This document shows positions 10,621 to 22,400 of a stretch of 64,000 bases of DNA, piece by piece. Under the pieces are notes generated by a model that saw only the letters and a program-made list of their open reading frames with translations, did not search any database and was not told where the DNA came from. This stretch comes from Tipula vernalis. Taxonomy: Eukaryota; Arthropoda; Insecta; Diptera; Tipulidae. The DNA is taken from assembly GCA_958295665.1 (NCBI GenBank), contig OY282560.1, forward strand, positions 47,864,333-47,928,332. Direction: 5' to 3'. The stretch's first letter is position 1. Each line of letters begins with the position of its first letter. The position numbers and the translations under genes are program-made.

Positions 10621-12850
10621 TTTATATTTTTTGAAGCTGCCGTGCGTTGAATACCAAAGATCCTCTCAATCTGCTTGACATTCTTGCCGTAGTGAACGTA
10701 TAACTCGATGTCGACATCGACTAGATGTATATAGAACAGATTTATTTTTCATAGCAACCACTTTAGGAAAGCATACGTCTTCAAATGAATTATATAACAG
10801 GCGTGATAGTCACGACTCACGACATTTTAATTTGAAAATTGAGCATTCGTAATCAATCGAAGGATATTGAGTGCTGTGGAATGGTCGATGATCAATAGCG
10901 GCAGGAGATTGCCATATTGCGGGAGGCGACAGTATTTTACGAAATCAAATTTCAATCGGATGCCCTCAAGATTGTGTTTGATGATCCAAAGAAGATGAGT
11001 GAAGTTGATAGGACATCAGGATTCTCCGCTGTTCACTTGAAAATAGACTTAAACGGGTGAAATTCAAAGATAGATGGTGCAAAATTAAAGGATTAAGCTA
11101 CTTTGATAGGCGCCGAGTTCGTTGAAGGTGATGATGGCTCCTCAGCGTTAACCACGATATGACACCTCTTCTGATTGACTACGATAATATGAAGAGCTGG
11201 CAAATTTTATTAGTATAATAAGTAAATCGGGTTTAAAAGCTCAAATCAAGCTACATTGGATTATATCAGAAAGAAACTCTATACAATTTAGGAATTCTTT
11301 GAAATTCACAGACTTGATTGCAACTTTCCAAGTTTGGAAACCCTTATCCAAGATAATCTGTAAAAATTTGGAAAGTGAACAGGTCAGCTATTTGTCGAGG
11401 TTTTCTATCGACAAAATCGATTTTTTTTTTTTTTTTTTAATGATTTACGAGTTGAATAGGTTTGGCGTGTGACGATTTGTAAAACGGCATCAACAAATTA
11501 CTGAAAGCTAATTCAACCTTACCAAATTCGTAATTTAATTAAAATGTATCTTTGATATGGCGATTATTAATTACAAATATTATTAATTATCAGTTACCAG
11601 TATCTGGTTTTGTATTTCGGAAATTTCTGTAATTTTTATATTACAATGCGGTCATTACAAAATACGATTTCCTAGTATAACAATTAGTTAAACGGTTTTA
11701 TCGCATATTCCAAATCGGATATACATACCTCCGCTTACACATTAGCTTAAAGCAAAATAGTATCAAAAGAAAATTAACAAATTGTAAGCTACTCGTAATC
11801 ATCCTAAGGCATTTATTGGAAGGTAACATAAAAATCGAAAGTTGGTTGACAAGAAATGCTTCTGCACACATCCAACGCCATAATGTGTCGATTTACGTGA
11901 AGCATCTTTATTTAAAGCCGTGTTTAAATAGAAATAAATTCACCCGGAGGCTACAAATCATTTCGAATATTTATACAGGTTGCATGTTAAACGCAAAATT
12001 GTTTGGAATAAACAAAAAGTTTGATCGAAACAATAATTTGGACATAATTTTCTAGTTATGATTAACAAGTTGTTTCTTTCATAATCTACCATTAAGTCGG
12101 AAACTTTTTATACGTTTACAATCAAGACGACTAAATCCATGTGGTTGTCTACATCTCCAGTAAATATATAAATTTGTTACTGTTGCGTGACTGTCGTTTT
12201 TAAAAATTTAAAGAACAAATCTTGTTTCGCTTAGCCAGATATGGATCTAGCATATTATTTGCTCTAAAGCTACTTCCATCTGTCTTCCCTCTGTATAGTA
12301 CGCTTAATGGCCGTTTTATTCAAATAGAGCGTTATACAACATAACATAATTTGTAATTCTGAAAAATGTCCAATTTGTTTACCAATACCCAATGGTTTTT
12401 TGAAAACCTTTTTGTCTTTAAAAAAATTAAAATTGGTTTCCACATCATTTGATCGTTTCAAAAATTATTGTGCAACAAATAACAACCTTTGAAAGTTTTT
12501 GTTATTCACTCGAATTCAGTTGCCCATAATAGGAAATCTTGATATGATCAGTTTCTTTTTGACAATAATTTTGTTGGATTTTACCTCCTTCTGTGTGGAT
12601 GGCTTTCTAAATGGAGTTAACAACTGACTTGTTAGACCATTAAACCATAGCCACGTTTCCAATCCTACTAATTGTGACCAAAGTATTTACAATCCAAAGT
12701 TCCTTTAGCAGTTATGAGATTTATCGATATTGTTCTCGGTGACATGTGAAATAGTCTTACAAACGATGCTCCACCATACCTCATACTCTCGACATTTTCA
12801 ACCAACACCATAAAGAATCGGTAAAATCTTTAAATTTTCAAAGTCATATC
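10621..12850. other. Lectin intron with possible unidentified coding debris near 10640-11000
   Basis: Around 10640-10730 the minus strand reads VDIELYVHYGKNVKQIERIF, and around 10900-11040 the plus strand reads a stretch including QEIAILREATVFYEIKFQS. Both look more protein-like than the surroundings but are not recognised and carry stops nearby. The remainder to 12850, including a poly-T run at 11424-11440, shows nothing readable. Confidence 0.3.
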
Positions 12851-12855
12851 TCAAA

Positions 12856-14311
12856 AGCAGAGTTTATATTTTTCGCTCTTATAGAGCTCTTTATACAAAT
12901 TTTCGCTCTTGCTCCCAATAAAATTTTTTTTCAGTTTGCTTTTATGCTCTTACCCTCTAATTAAAAACCCAAAAAAAAAAAATGATTTCGCTCTTTCAAA
13001 GTGATTTAAATTTTTATTTATAATTTTGCTCTTAAAACAGGGAGCGTAAAAGTTAAAAATATCGCTCCCAACCTATTCTACAGAGCGATTGAAGAAAATA
13101 CATTAGGGAGCGATATTTTTTGTAACACACGAATTGTTCTTTGAATATCGTTAAATAAAGAAAGTTCGGTAAACGATATTTAGATAAATTTCTGGAATAT
13201 GACCAACAGATTTTAGAGAAATTTGACATGCGCGATAGAAATGGGATTCTAAAATGATTTTTATATGAAGTTCTCCAATATAGCCAATTAGGATGGAATG
13301 GCTATTCCTTAACCGATTTCAAAGAAATTTGACATGCGCGTTGGAAATGGGATTCCACAATGATTTTTAGATGAAGTTCTAGGATATGGCCAATTAGGAT
13401 GGAACTTGGCTATTTCTTAACCGATTGTGATGCAATTTGACATGTTCGTTGGAAATGAGATTCTAAAATGATTAGCGTGTTATCACTCATTTTTTCTTAT
13501 TTTCCTTTGATTGCGATTAAATTTCCCGGCAGATGTATAGTAAATATATCAATATGAGTAACCTCAAAAGCTATTGTCTGTGGCAGTTTCCGTAATCCAT
13601 GCAGCTGTCGAGGTTTATCTGCTGAGAGGCAGATTGAAAATCAGTAGAGAAATAATCTGTAATTTCCATCCTATTTGGCCATATTCCAGAATTTTATCTA
13701 AAAACTATTTTAGAATCCAACTTCCAACGCATATATTGAATTGCATCACAATCGGTTAAATAATAGCCAAATTCCATTCTGATTGGCCTTATTCCAGAAT
13801 TTCACCTAAAAATCAATTAAGAGTTCCATTTCCATCGCGCGTGTTAAATTTCACTAAAATCATTAAAGGAATAGCCAAGTTCCATCCTACTTGGCATTCC
13901 AGAACTTTATCCAAAAATCATTTTAGAATGCCATTTCCAACGCCCGCGCATCTGTTCGCTAACAAAAAAATCAGGCTTTCTGAAGAGAACATTTTAGAAG
14001 GTTTTGAATGAAACCGTTTGCCGTAATAACAAGAGCAAGAACAATATAATAATTACGTTTTTATTCAACAGAGCAGAGCGTATTTATTTTCTCAATATAA
14101 CTCAATAACAAAGAGCGAGAATATGATAACACAAACGCAATAGTGGAAGAGCAAGAGCCTTATAACAAACATAATGCTCCTGTTCTTCAGATCGATATTT
14201 TTTTGTTTCACAATATCGCTCTTTATAAAGAGCTTTTTAATAGTTTTTAGTATCGCTCTTGAAAAAAATGAAGAACGCAGACCGAAATGAAATCCCATTT
14301 TAAACTCTGCT
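12856..14311. mobile_element. Foldback-like element with terminal inverted repeats and internal subrepeats
   Basis: The ends are perfect 11-bp inverted repeats, AGCAGAGTTTA at 12856-12866 and TAAACTCTGCT at 14301-14311, flanked by CAAA on both sides, a possible 4-bp target duplication. The left half is rich in CGCTCTT and the right half in AAGAGCG. Inside, roughly 100-110-bp units (GGAATATGGCCAATTAGGAT, TTTGACATGCGCGTTGGAAA) run forward at about 13190-13490 and inverted at about 13650-13960. This gives a nested foldback structure of about 1.46 kb without coding capacity. Confidence 0.62.
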
Positions 14312-16085
14312 CAAAAGGTAATTTTTTGTTTTGTTTTGGTTGTATTTATTTTTTTTTTATCAGCGTTCATGGTAATTTTTCGTTTGTATTCCTGCCATTC
14401 TGATCAAAATATATTTCGAAATGAACTCAAGTCTTCATGTACACTACCTAGTAAAACATCAAGTAACTACTTAAATTTTATTTATCTTCTTATAAGCGTT
14501 CATTTGAAAAACAGAAGTAAACGCATTTTGTTGTTTGTTGTTTGATAAACTGTTTTACTTTAATATTTGGAAATTTCAATTACAACGTCTAGGCGTTTTA
14601 GACGAATGGGCGCTTTTAACGATTTATCTTTAGAGATTTTTAAAATATGAAAATTGTTGCCACAATAAATCGCTAAGGTGTTATTTTCGAAGGTAGACGT
14701 TGCTCGTTTTCCATATACGAAGCTTTTGTTTATTTTTATTGTCGTAAGTTTAAGTCCAATCGTATTTCAGTCGTTTAAGCTAAGCCATAAATTCTGAATA
14801 AGGTTAGTTCTCCACAAGAGGGCTCTAATATCTGAAGTGTGGTGTTAACTCTTGTGATCTTCCGAAGTACAGCTTTGTACTCGATCATCAGACCTAGATG
14901 AAAGTAACATATAAGGCTATTGGGATAGACATTATCCCAATCCTTGTACATAACTGTGCCATTAATTGTGGACAGTTTTCGTTGTCCAACTTCGATTCGG
15001 AAACTTCGATTTTTCCATTTGCCATTATAAAAGCACAATAAAAAAATATGACATCATATGGCTCTTTTTTTTAGGTGGCTCTGGTAACGATTGATTCTAA
15101 ACCGAACCGAGTACTCATTTTCATCGAAATTTATTTGTAGAATTCAATTTCAAGAACGGGGTCTTCTTACACTTTCTTCAGGCCGATTTAAACTCCTACG
15201 ACGTTTAATGCCCTCTCAAAATTAAACATATATTAACTCAATTAGGAGTTAAATTATAATTTGTTAATCAGACTCTAATAAATGCTGATTAGTTGCTGGT
15301 ACAGTGATTAAAATTTACAGCAAACATGCATAGTATATTTCTGGGTTTATTTCTATTTGTCTCGTTGAAAAACACATACCTGTATTTAAAAGGACTATAT
15401 TGCTTGTGGTATTCGTTATTGAAAATAATACCAAACTACCGGTATTAACAGCCGCAATTCATAATTTTAAATTTATAATTTTCTACATCATTGCTTCAAC
15501 AGGTAGTGTCACATTGTAGTTCCTAGCCCAAGGTATTCAACTTATAGATTGATGCATAGAATTCTAGAGCGTATGGGCTCAGCTTTACATTAATACTCGA
15601 ATATATTAAACTGGATAAATGAACTGAGCAAGCACCAAAATCAAAATTAATTACCTGTTCTAATTTACTGCCTCTCATAAGCGAAGCTAAAATATTCGCT
15701 ATTTAATTTGTTGCACCGTCGCTGTGAACATTGAGTTTAGTTTTAATGTGGATATTCAATAGAAAAATTACTTTAATTTTAGTGCCCCATAAAAAATGAA
15801 TTAATTGCTTACAGCTAAAGGGGGATGGGTAGTCTTAAGCTAAATTTTATGTCTTTTAGAAAGTAGATTTGTATCTTTATATCGACGATTGTCCGCTAAA
15901 TATGTAAAATCATTTTTCAGATTTACAAAAATGCCAATATTTAATAAAAATCGATCATGTTGCTAATTAATTATTTTGGCGGACATTAATTAAAAATATT
16001 TGTAGAACAATAAAAGTTCAATCACTTATCAGTTCAATCAAGTATTTCACGCTGTTTAAATCTTTAATCTCATATTTTTGGTTAA
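14312..16085. other. Intronic sequence, one unidentified ORF
   Basis: A minus-strand ORF of 87 codons (15038-14775) begins MCFYNGKWKNRS and contains MYKDWDNVYPN. I do not recognise it and it has no neighbouring exon signals that I can defend. The rest shows no gene or repeat. Confidence 0.3.
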
Positions 16086-16560
16086 CTACTTTTGATAAAA
16101 TGCTGAACCAGCATTTTGGTTAATATGCTGTTTCAGCATTTTCTCAAAAGTGGTAAACACGTTCGATTGTTTTTTTATAGGAATTTGGAAGTTCTGTTGG
16201 ATATTGCTTATGTTAGTCAATGTAATTTTGTATCTTGCCAAGGCTCCCACATTCCGTCTATAGGAAAGAGAATCTAGGGTGGAGGAAATGTTAGAATTTG
16301 AAATCATTCGGCATACTCGATTCTAAATTCGATTATATTCCAGTCTGGGTCTGTTACATGTTTTATAAATATTTGCATTGTCGTAAATAACCAAGGCCAA
16401 CTTAGCTGCACCCACCGAACCCTTTTTTATTTGTTCGGCCCAAGAGATTTTATAATTTATTGTTAAAACTAGCATGTTAAGATATTCAGACGTGCTCACA
16501 CTGTAGCTACCTACCTCAACAGGTGGTGTATTTGTCATATTACGATTGAATTGAATATGC
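16086..16560 (-). pseudogene. Non-LTR (Jockey-like) reverse transcriptase C-terminal fragment
   Basis: Two minus-strand frames carry features found after the reverse transcriptase catalytic core in Jockey-like elements. The first (16538-16323) includes ISWAEQIKKGSVGAAKLALV, corresponding to the usual LSW..HI block. The second (16307-16086) includes SSTLDSLSYRRNVGALARY, corresponding to the conserved LDSLEHRRNVAAL block. A frame change between them and the absence of the YADD region show that this is a truncated relic in the lectin intron. Confidence 0.65.
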
Positions 16561-16744
16561 TCAAATTAAGTTTTCATAGCAAAACACTTAGCGAGAACGT
16601 GAATCAGCGACGAATGGGAAGTAGGCACAAGAGAAAAACGAAGGAAAAACGTGTTTGAATGGGGTATGAGAAACGGAAGTCGCACCACCCACCACTACTT
16701 GCAGTCTGTGACAAAAGATGAAATTGTCTGAATAAAATCAACTC

Positions 16745-17225
16745 TGGGGACCGAAAATTTTTATATGGCGAAATTAATTAATTTTCAATAAGAATTAAAT
16801 CCGCCACACCTAATTGCTTTAAAATGAATTAATTTCGCTCGGATTTAATTCATTTTTAAAAAGTTAAATGTCACGAATTTAATTCATATTGCAAAAGAAT
16901 TAAATTAGCGTGTATTAAATGCTAATTTATTGGCGCAATTAATTCTTTTTTTAAATGTTGAACTCTTTCTGCCAATAAATGTGAATTTATTTTGCTACAA
17001 AAATTAAAAATGAACTTGAAATGTCATACATAGACCTTTACGAAAAAGTACAAAAAACTACAAAACCAATAACGGCTTTTGAAAAGCACAAAACCAATAA
17101 CGGTTTTTGTTAGCGAAACATTCATAATTAAAAACTGAATGAATTTCGCAGAGAAAAATTCGCGAAATTAATTCATTTTTGTCCGGCGGATTTATTAACC
17201 ACGGACTTAATTCACGGAGAATTTC
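16745..17225. mobile_element. MITE-like AT-rich repeat, family member A
   Basis: Begins GGGGACCGAAAATTTTTATA followed by TGGCGAAATTAATT. It contains several AATTAAATTC/GAATTTAATT blocks in both orientations, and GGCG/CGCC-flanked versions recur to about 17220. The second member (37256-37456) ends with the reverse complement of this start, TTAATTTCGCCATATAAAAA then TTGTTGTACCG. No coding capacity; assignment as a non-autonomous DNA transposon is inferred. Confidence 0.5.
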
Positions 17226-19068
17226 ATTGCAAAATGGGCGGATGTGATCTTCTATACTCGAAATTTCAAAATTGCCAGAAAACGGTTTTAATATCTGCAA
17301 ATGGCCACATCTACAGCGTTTACAACTTGCAGATCCTTTGAGTATAACAAGTGCCAAAGTTGTCGTTGACAACACAGAAAGTGGTGGATTTTCGTAACAC
17401 AAATATGGTGGTCAAATTCAACTGAACGGTCATTATAAAAGTGTATAACTAAAAAAACTTTGAAAGCTGCTGTATTCTATAATTTTTTTCAAAAGCTTAG
17501 CAGGTTCTTGTTGCGTTATGCGTAAAAGTTAAGCTTTATGTTTAATTAAAGAAAAGCTCAAAAATTAATTTTTCAAATTTAAGTTTTGAAGCCTATTGGA
17601 CGAATATGTAATATGTAGTAAAAATAAACGACTGCCCCACTCAACTTAATGGCCTCATAAAATAATATAATTAACAATACGCACAGCTAGAGTTCGATGC
17701 AAATATATCGAAACAAAATGACAAATTAATCATTATGTTACGTTTTTAATTCAAAAATGTAATTCATTCTTGTGATTCCTATTTATAACATTTAGAGCAG
17801 ACGTACATACAATCAATATATTAAATTCTGCCGATGGGCAATTTTAACATTTAATGTAGAAAGTCCTCCAATTATACAAATCGATCTCTTAGCGGATATG
17901 CTGATGTAGCGATCTTAAATTAAATCAAGCGAAACAATAAAATGTAAACCATTTATCGGATCTAAATTCTAAACTTAGCGCACCTATTTTAAGAACATAT
18001 AAATTATCGTGATCATTAGTTATAGAGATGTCAATTAAGTCATGATCGTGTATTCCGAAATAAATTGGATAAATCATATGTAATTTAGATTTTACATACA
18101 ATCGTCGATATATTACATAATTGTGCCACTGTATGGTAAAATTTAATTAATTAAATCTTCACAGCTAGATATCAATGCCTGTAGGCTGCGGTTGTAAATG
18201 AGACAAATTGACCAAAATAAAAAAAAATAAAAAATTCTCACGAAAAATCCCAATTTAATGATTTATTGCCAAAATGAATTAAATTCAGAGTAATTTACAA
18301 AATCTCCTGCAATTACCTATACAATGGGATTCAGTTTTAGAAAGTCGTAAATCTGCACACAAAACATCGTCTTCGTCATTTTAATTGAAGGTTGTCTTAA
18401 ACAATCATCTTTATGCTCATCCACAACCTTGTATTTATTGATAAATAATTACTTGTGTTGATAACAAATATGTGTATACATAGCGATAAAATATTTTTAA
18501 GGCTGGACAATTTATAGCATCAACAACTCTTGGTGTTTATTTGTTTGGAAAATTTTATGATTCGTGATTTATTCATTATTTATGTCTTACCTGCTACAAA
18601 TTTAAATTTATAAATTAAATTAATTTATCATCAGCATAATAAATATTGCAAGAGCTTGATCTACTTTTACATACGATTTAAAAACGATATATCATAAGTG
18701 TAACGTGTATGTCGCATGAAGGACAAAATTATTATAAATCGACATAAAGTCTGCTGTTCTACAAAAACATGTTGTTAATTTTCATTGATTTGTTGCATAC
18801 CGATCGGTCAATTTTTTTTTCTTCTTTTATTATTACATGTGTCAATCAGACAACGTCATGGATTCTTTCATAAGTTTTACGAACAAACAGTTCTCAACCA
18901 AAAATTTTTTATGTTGAAATAATAAAAAAAAAGGTAACCGATTGATCAATCAGAGTTACGCCATAAAGTTTTATTTTTATTTATAGGCACCAGCTATAAT
19001 AAGCAGACCTTTGCTAAGTAGTCAAATAGAACAATACTCGATTATTTCTATTGCGCACAAATTTGAAT
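17226..19068. other. AT-rich intronic sequence, no gene seen
   Basis: Very AT-rich stretch with no readable coding, RNA or tandem-repeat signal. An overlapping 114-codon ORF on the minus strand (17402-17058) has no recognised motif and overlaps the MITE-like repeat. Confidence 0.45.
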
Positions 19069-19420
19069 TACTTCGGTCTAAAAAGACCAAAATATTGAAA
19101 TCCTGTCAAAAATGAGCAAACATTTGGTTGGTCCAAATCCACTTTTCGCAACGTTTTGAAAGTTCCTGAGTTTGAAAAACCAAAAAAAATGTCTGTCCAT
19201 CTGTCTGGACGTCTGGATGTCTGGATGTCTGTACCCGTACTATCGAGAGAACGGCTTGTCCGATTTAGAGTTCTGTGGTCAAGGCGGAGATTTGAAAAGC
19301 TTTTGAAACCTGTACGCAATGGCGTCACTACAAATTTCGGGCCCCTAAAAATGCTTCTTGTACCTACGAACAAGTGAAGCTTTTAGTGAAAACCTATTTC
19401 TTCCTAACGTCTACTCTCGC
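19069..19420. mobile_element. Dispersed repeat with TGTCTG block, at left edge of 241-bp satellite
   Basis: Contains AAGACCAAAATATTGAAATC, TGTCAAAAATGA, TTGGTTGGTCCAAA, a run of TGTCTG(G/T) words (19190-19232), GGCTTGTCCGATTT and GGCGGAGATTTGAAAAGCTT. The same blocks in the same order occur at 35918-36085 and, shortened, at 27405-27515. All three sit immediately beside a tandem repeat region. No open reading frame of note; class unknown. Confidence 0.6.
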
Positions 19421-19479
19421 TAGTAACTGATTTTGAGAGTAGATGACACGAAGCATTTTGCAACTGCAAGATTGGGTTT

Positions 19480-22400
19480 AAACTTAACTTTTAACGTTGA
19501 GCCTTTTTCATACTTTTAGGTTTTTGTTAAAATGTTTTATGTGCAAAATATCTAATTGCAAAAATTTTCAAGAGCTTTTGGTTTTAAGAGCTTTCACTGA
19601 TCGAACCTTTTTAAACAATTTATCCCAAAATTCCGATACCCTTTGCAACGGAATTTTGAATAAATTTAGAATATTTGTTAACAATGAGCTTTAAGCTTGA
19701 CAATTAATTCATACTTTTGTGTTTGAACTTAAAATTTCTGAGCCTTTTAATAATTTCTGGTTTTTGTTACCACGTTTGATGTGCAAAATATCTAACTGAA
19801 AAAACTTTCAAGAGCTTTTGATTTTAAGAGCTTTCACTGATCGAACCATTTTAAACAATTTATCCCAAAATTCCGTTACCCTTTGTAATGGAATTTTGGA
19901 ATAAATTGAGAATGTTTGTTAACAATGAGCTTTAAGCTTGACAAATAATTCATACTTTTGTGTTTGAACTTAAAATTTCTGAGCCTTTTAATAATTTCTG
20001 GTTTTTGTTACAATGTTTTATGTGCAAAATATCTAATTGCAAAATCTTTCAAGAGCTTTTGGTTTTAAGAGCTTTCACTGATCGAACCTTTTTAAAAAAA
20101 TTATCCCAAAATTCCGTTACCCTTCGTAACAGAATTTTGCAATAAATTTAGAATATTTGTTAACAATGAGCTTTAAGCTTGACAATTAATTCATACTTTT
20201 GTGTTTGAACTTAAAATTTCTGAGCCTTTTAATAATTTCTGGTTTTTGTTACCACGTTTGATGTGCAAAATATCTAACTGAAAAAACTTTCAAGAGCTTT
20301 TGATTTTAAGAGCTTTCACTAATCGAACCTTTTTAAACAATTTATCCCAAAATTCCGTTACCCTTTGTAACGGAATTTTGGAATAAATTGAGAATGTTTG
20401 TTAACAATGAGCTTTAAGCTTGACAATTAATTCATACTTTTGTGTTTGAACTTAAAATTTCTGAGCCTTTTAATAATTTCTGGTTTTTGTTACAATGTTT
20501 TATGTGCAAAATATCTAATTACAAAAACTTTCAAGAGCTTTTGGTTTTAAGAGCTTTCACTGATCGAACCTTTTTAAACAATTTATCCCAAAATTCCGAT
20601 ACCCTTTGCAACGGAATTTTGAATAAATTTAGAATATTTGTTAACAATGAGCTTTAAGCTTGACAATTAATTCATACTTTTGTGTTTGAACTTAAAATTT
20701 CTGAGCCTTTTAATAATTTCTGGTTTTTGTTACCACGTTTGATGTGCAAAATATCTAACTAAAAAAACTTTCAAGAGCTTTTGATTTTAAGAGCTTTCAC
20801 TGATCGAACCATTTTAAACAATTTATCCCAAAATTCCGTTACCCTTTGTAATGGAATTTTGGAATAAATTGAGAATGTTTGTTAACAATGAGCTTTAAGC
20901 TTGACAAATAATTCATACTTTTGTGTTTGAACTTAAAATTTCTGAGCCTTTTAATAATTTCTGGTTTTTGTTACAATGTTTTATGTGCAAAATATCTAAT
21001 TGCAAAATCTTTCAAGAGCTTTTGGTTTTAAGAGCTTTCACTGATCGAACCTTTTTAAAAAAATTATCCCAAAATTCCGTTACCCTTCGTAACAGAATTT
21101 TGCAATAAATTTAGAATATTTGTTAACAATGAGCTTTAAGCTTGACAATTAATTCATACTTTTGTGTTTGAACTTAAAATTTCTGAGCCTTTTAATAATT
21201 TCTGGTTTTTGTTACCACGTTTGATGTGCAAAATATCTAACTGAAAAAACTTTCAAGAGCTTTTGATTTTAAGAGCTTTCACTAATCGAACCTTTTTAAA
21301 CAATTTATCCCAAAATTCCGTTACCCTTTGTAACGGAATTTTGGAATAAATTGAGAATGTTTGTTAACAATGAGCTTTAAGCTTGACAATTAATTCATAC
21401 TTTTGTGTTTGAACTTAAAATTTCTGAGCCTTTTAATAATTTCTGGTTTTTGTTACAATGTTTTATGTGCAAAATATCTAATTACAAAAACTTTCAAGAG
21501 CTTTTGGTTTTAAGAGCTTTCACTGATCGAACCTTTTTAAACAATTTATCCCAAAAATCCGTTACCCTTTGTAACGAAATTTTGGAATAAATTTAGAATA
21601 TTTGTTAACAATGAGCTTTAAGCTTGACAAATAATTCATACTTTTGTGTTTGTACTTAAAATTTCTGAGCCTTTTAATAATTTCTGGTTTTTGTTACAAT
21701 GTTTTATGTGCAAAATATCTAATTGAAAAAACTTTCAAGAGCTTTTGGTTTTAAGAGCTTTCACTGATCGAACCTTTTTAAACAATTTATCCCAAATTTC
21801 TCTTACCCTTTGTAACAGAATTTTGCAATAAATTTAGAATATTTGGTAACAATGAGCTTTAAGCTTGACAATTAATTCATACTTTTGTGTTTGAACTTGA
21901 AATTTCTGAGCCTTTTAATAATTTCTGGTTTTTGTTACAATGTTTTATATGCAAAATATCTAATTGCAAAAATTTTCAAGAGCTTTTGGTTTTAAGAGCT
22001 TTCACTGATCGAACCTTTGTAAACAATTTATCCCAAAATTCCGTTACCCTTTGCAACGGAATTTTGAATAAATTTAGAATATTTGTTAACAATGAGCTTT
22101 AAGCTTGACAATTAATTCATACTTTTGTGTTTGAACTTAAAATTTCTGAGCCTTTTAATAATTTCTGGTTTTTGTTACCACGTTTGATGTGCAAAATATC
22201 TAACTGAAAAAACTTTCAAGAGCTTTTGATTTTAAGAGCTTTCACTGATCGAACCATTTTAAACAATTTATCCCAAATTTCTCTTACCCTTTGTAACAGA
22301 ATTTTGCAATAAATTTAGAATATTTGGTAACAATTAGCTTTAAGCTTGACAATTAATTCATACTTTTGTGTTTGAACTTGAAATTTCTGAGCCTTTTAAT

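Noticed and set aside
17058..17402. 114-codon minus-strand ORF.
   Set aside because: Overlaps the MITE-like repeat, has no recognised motif and no exon context.
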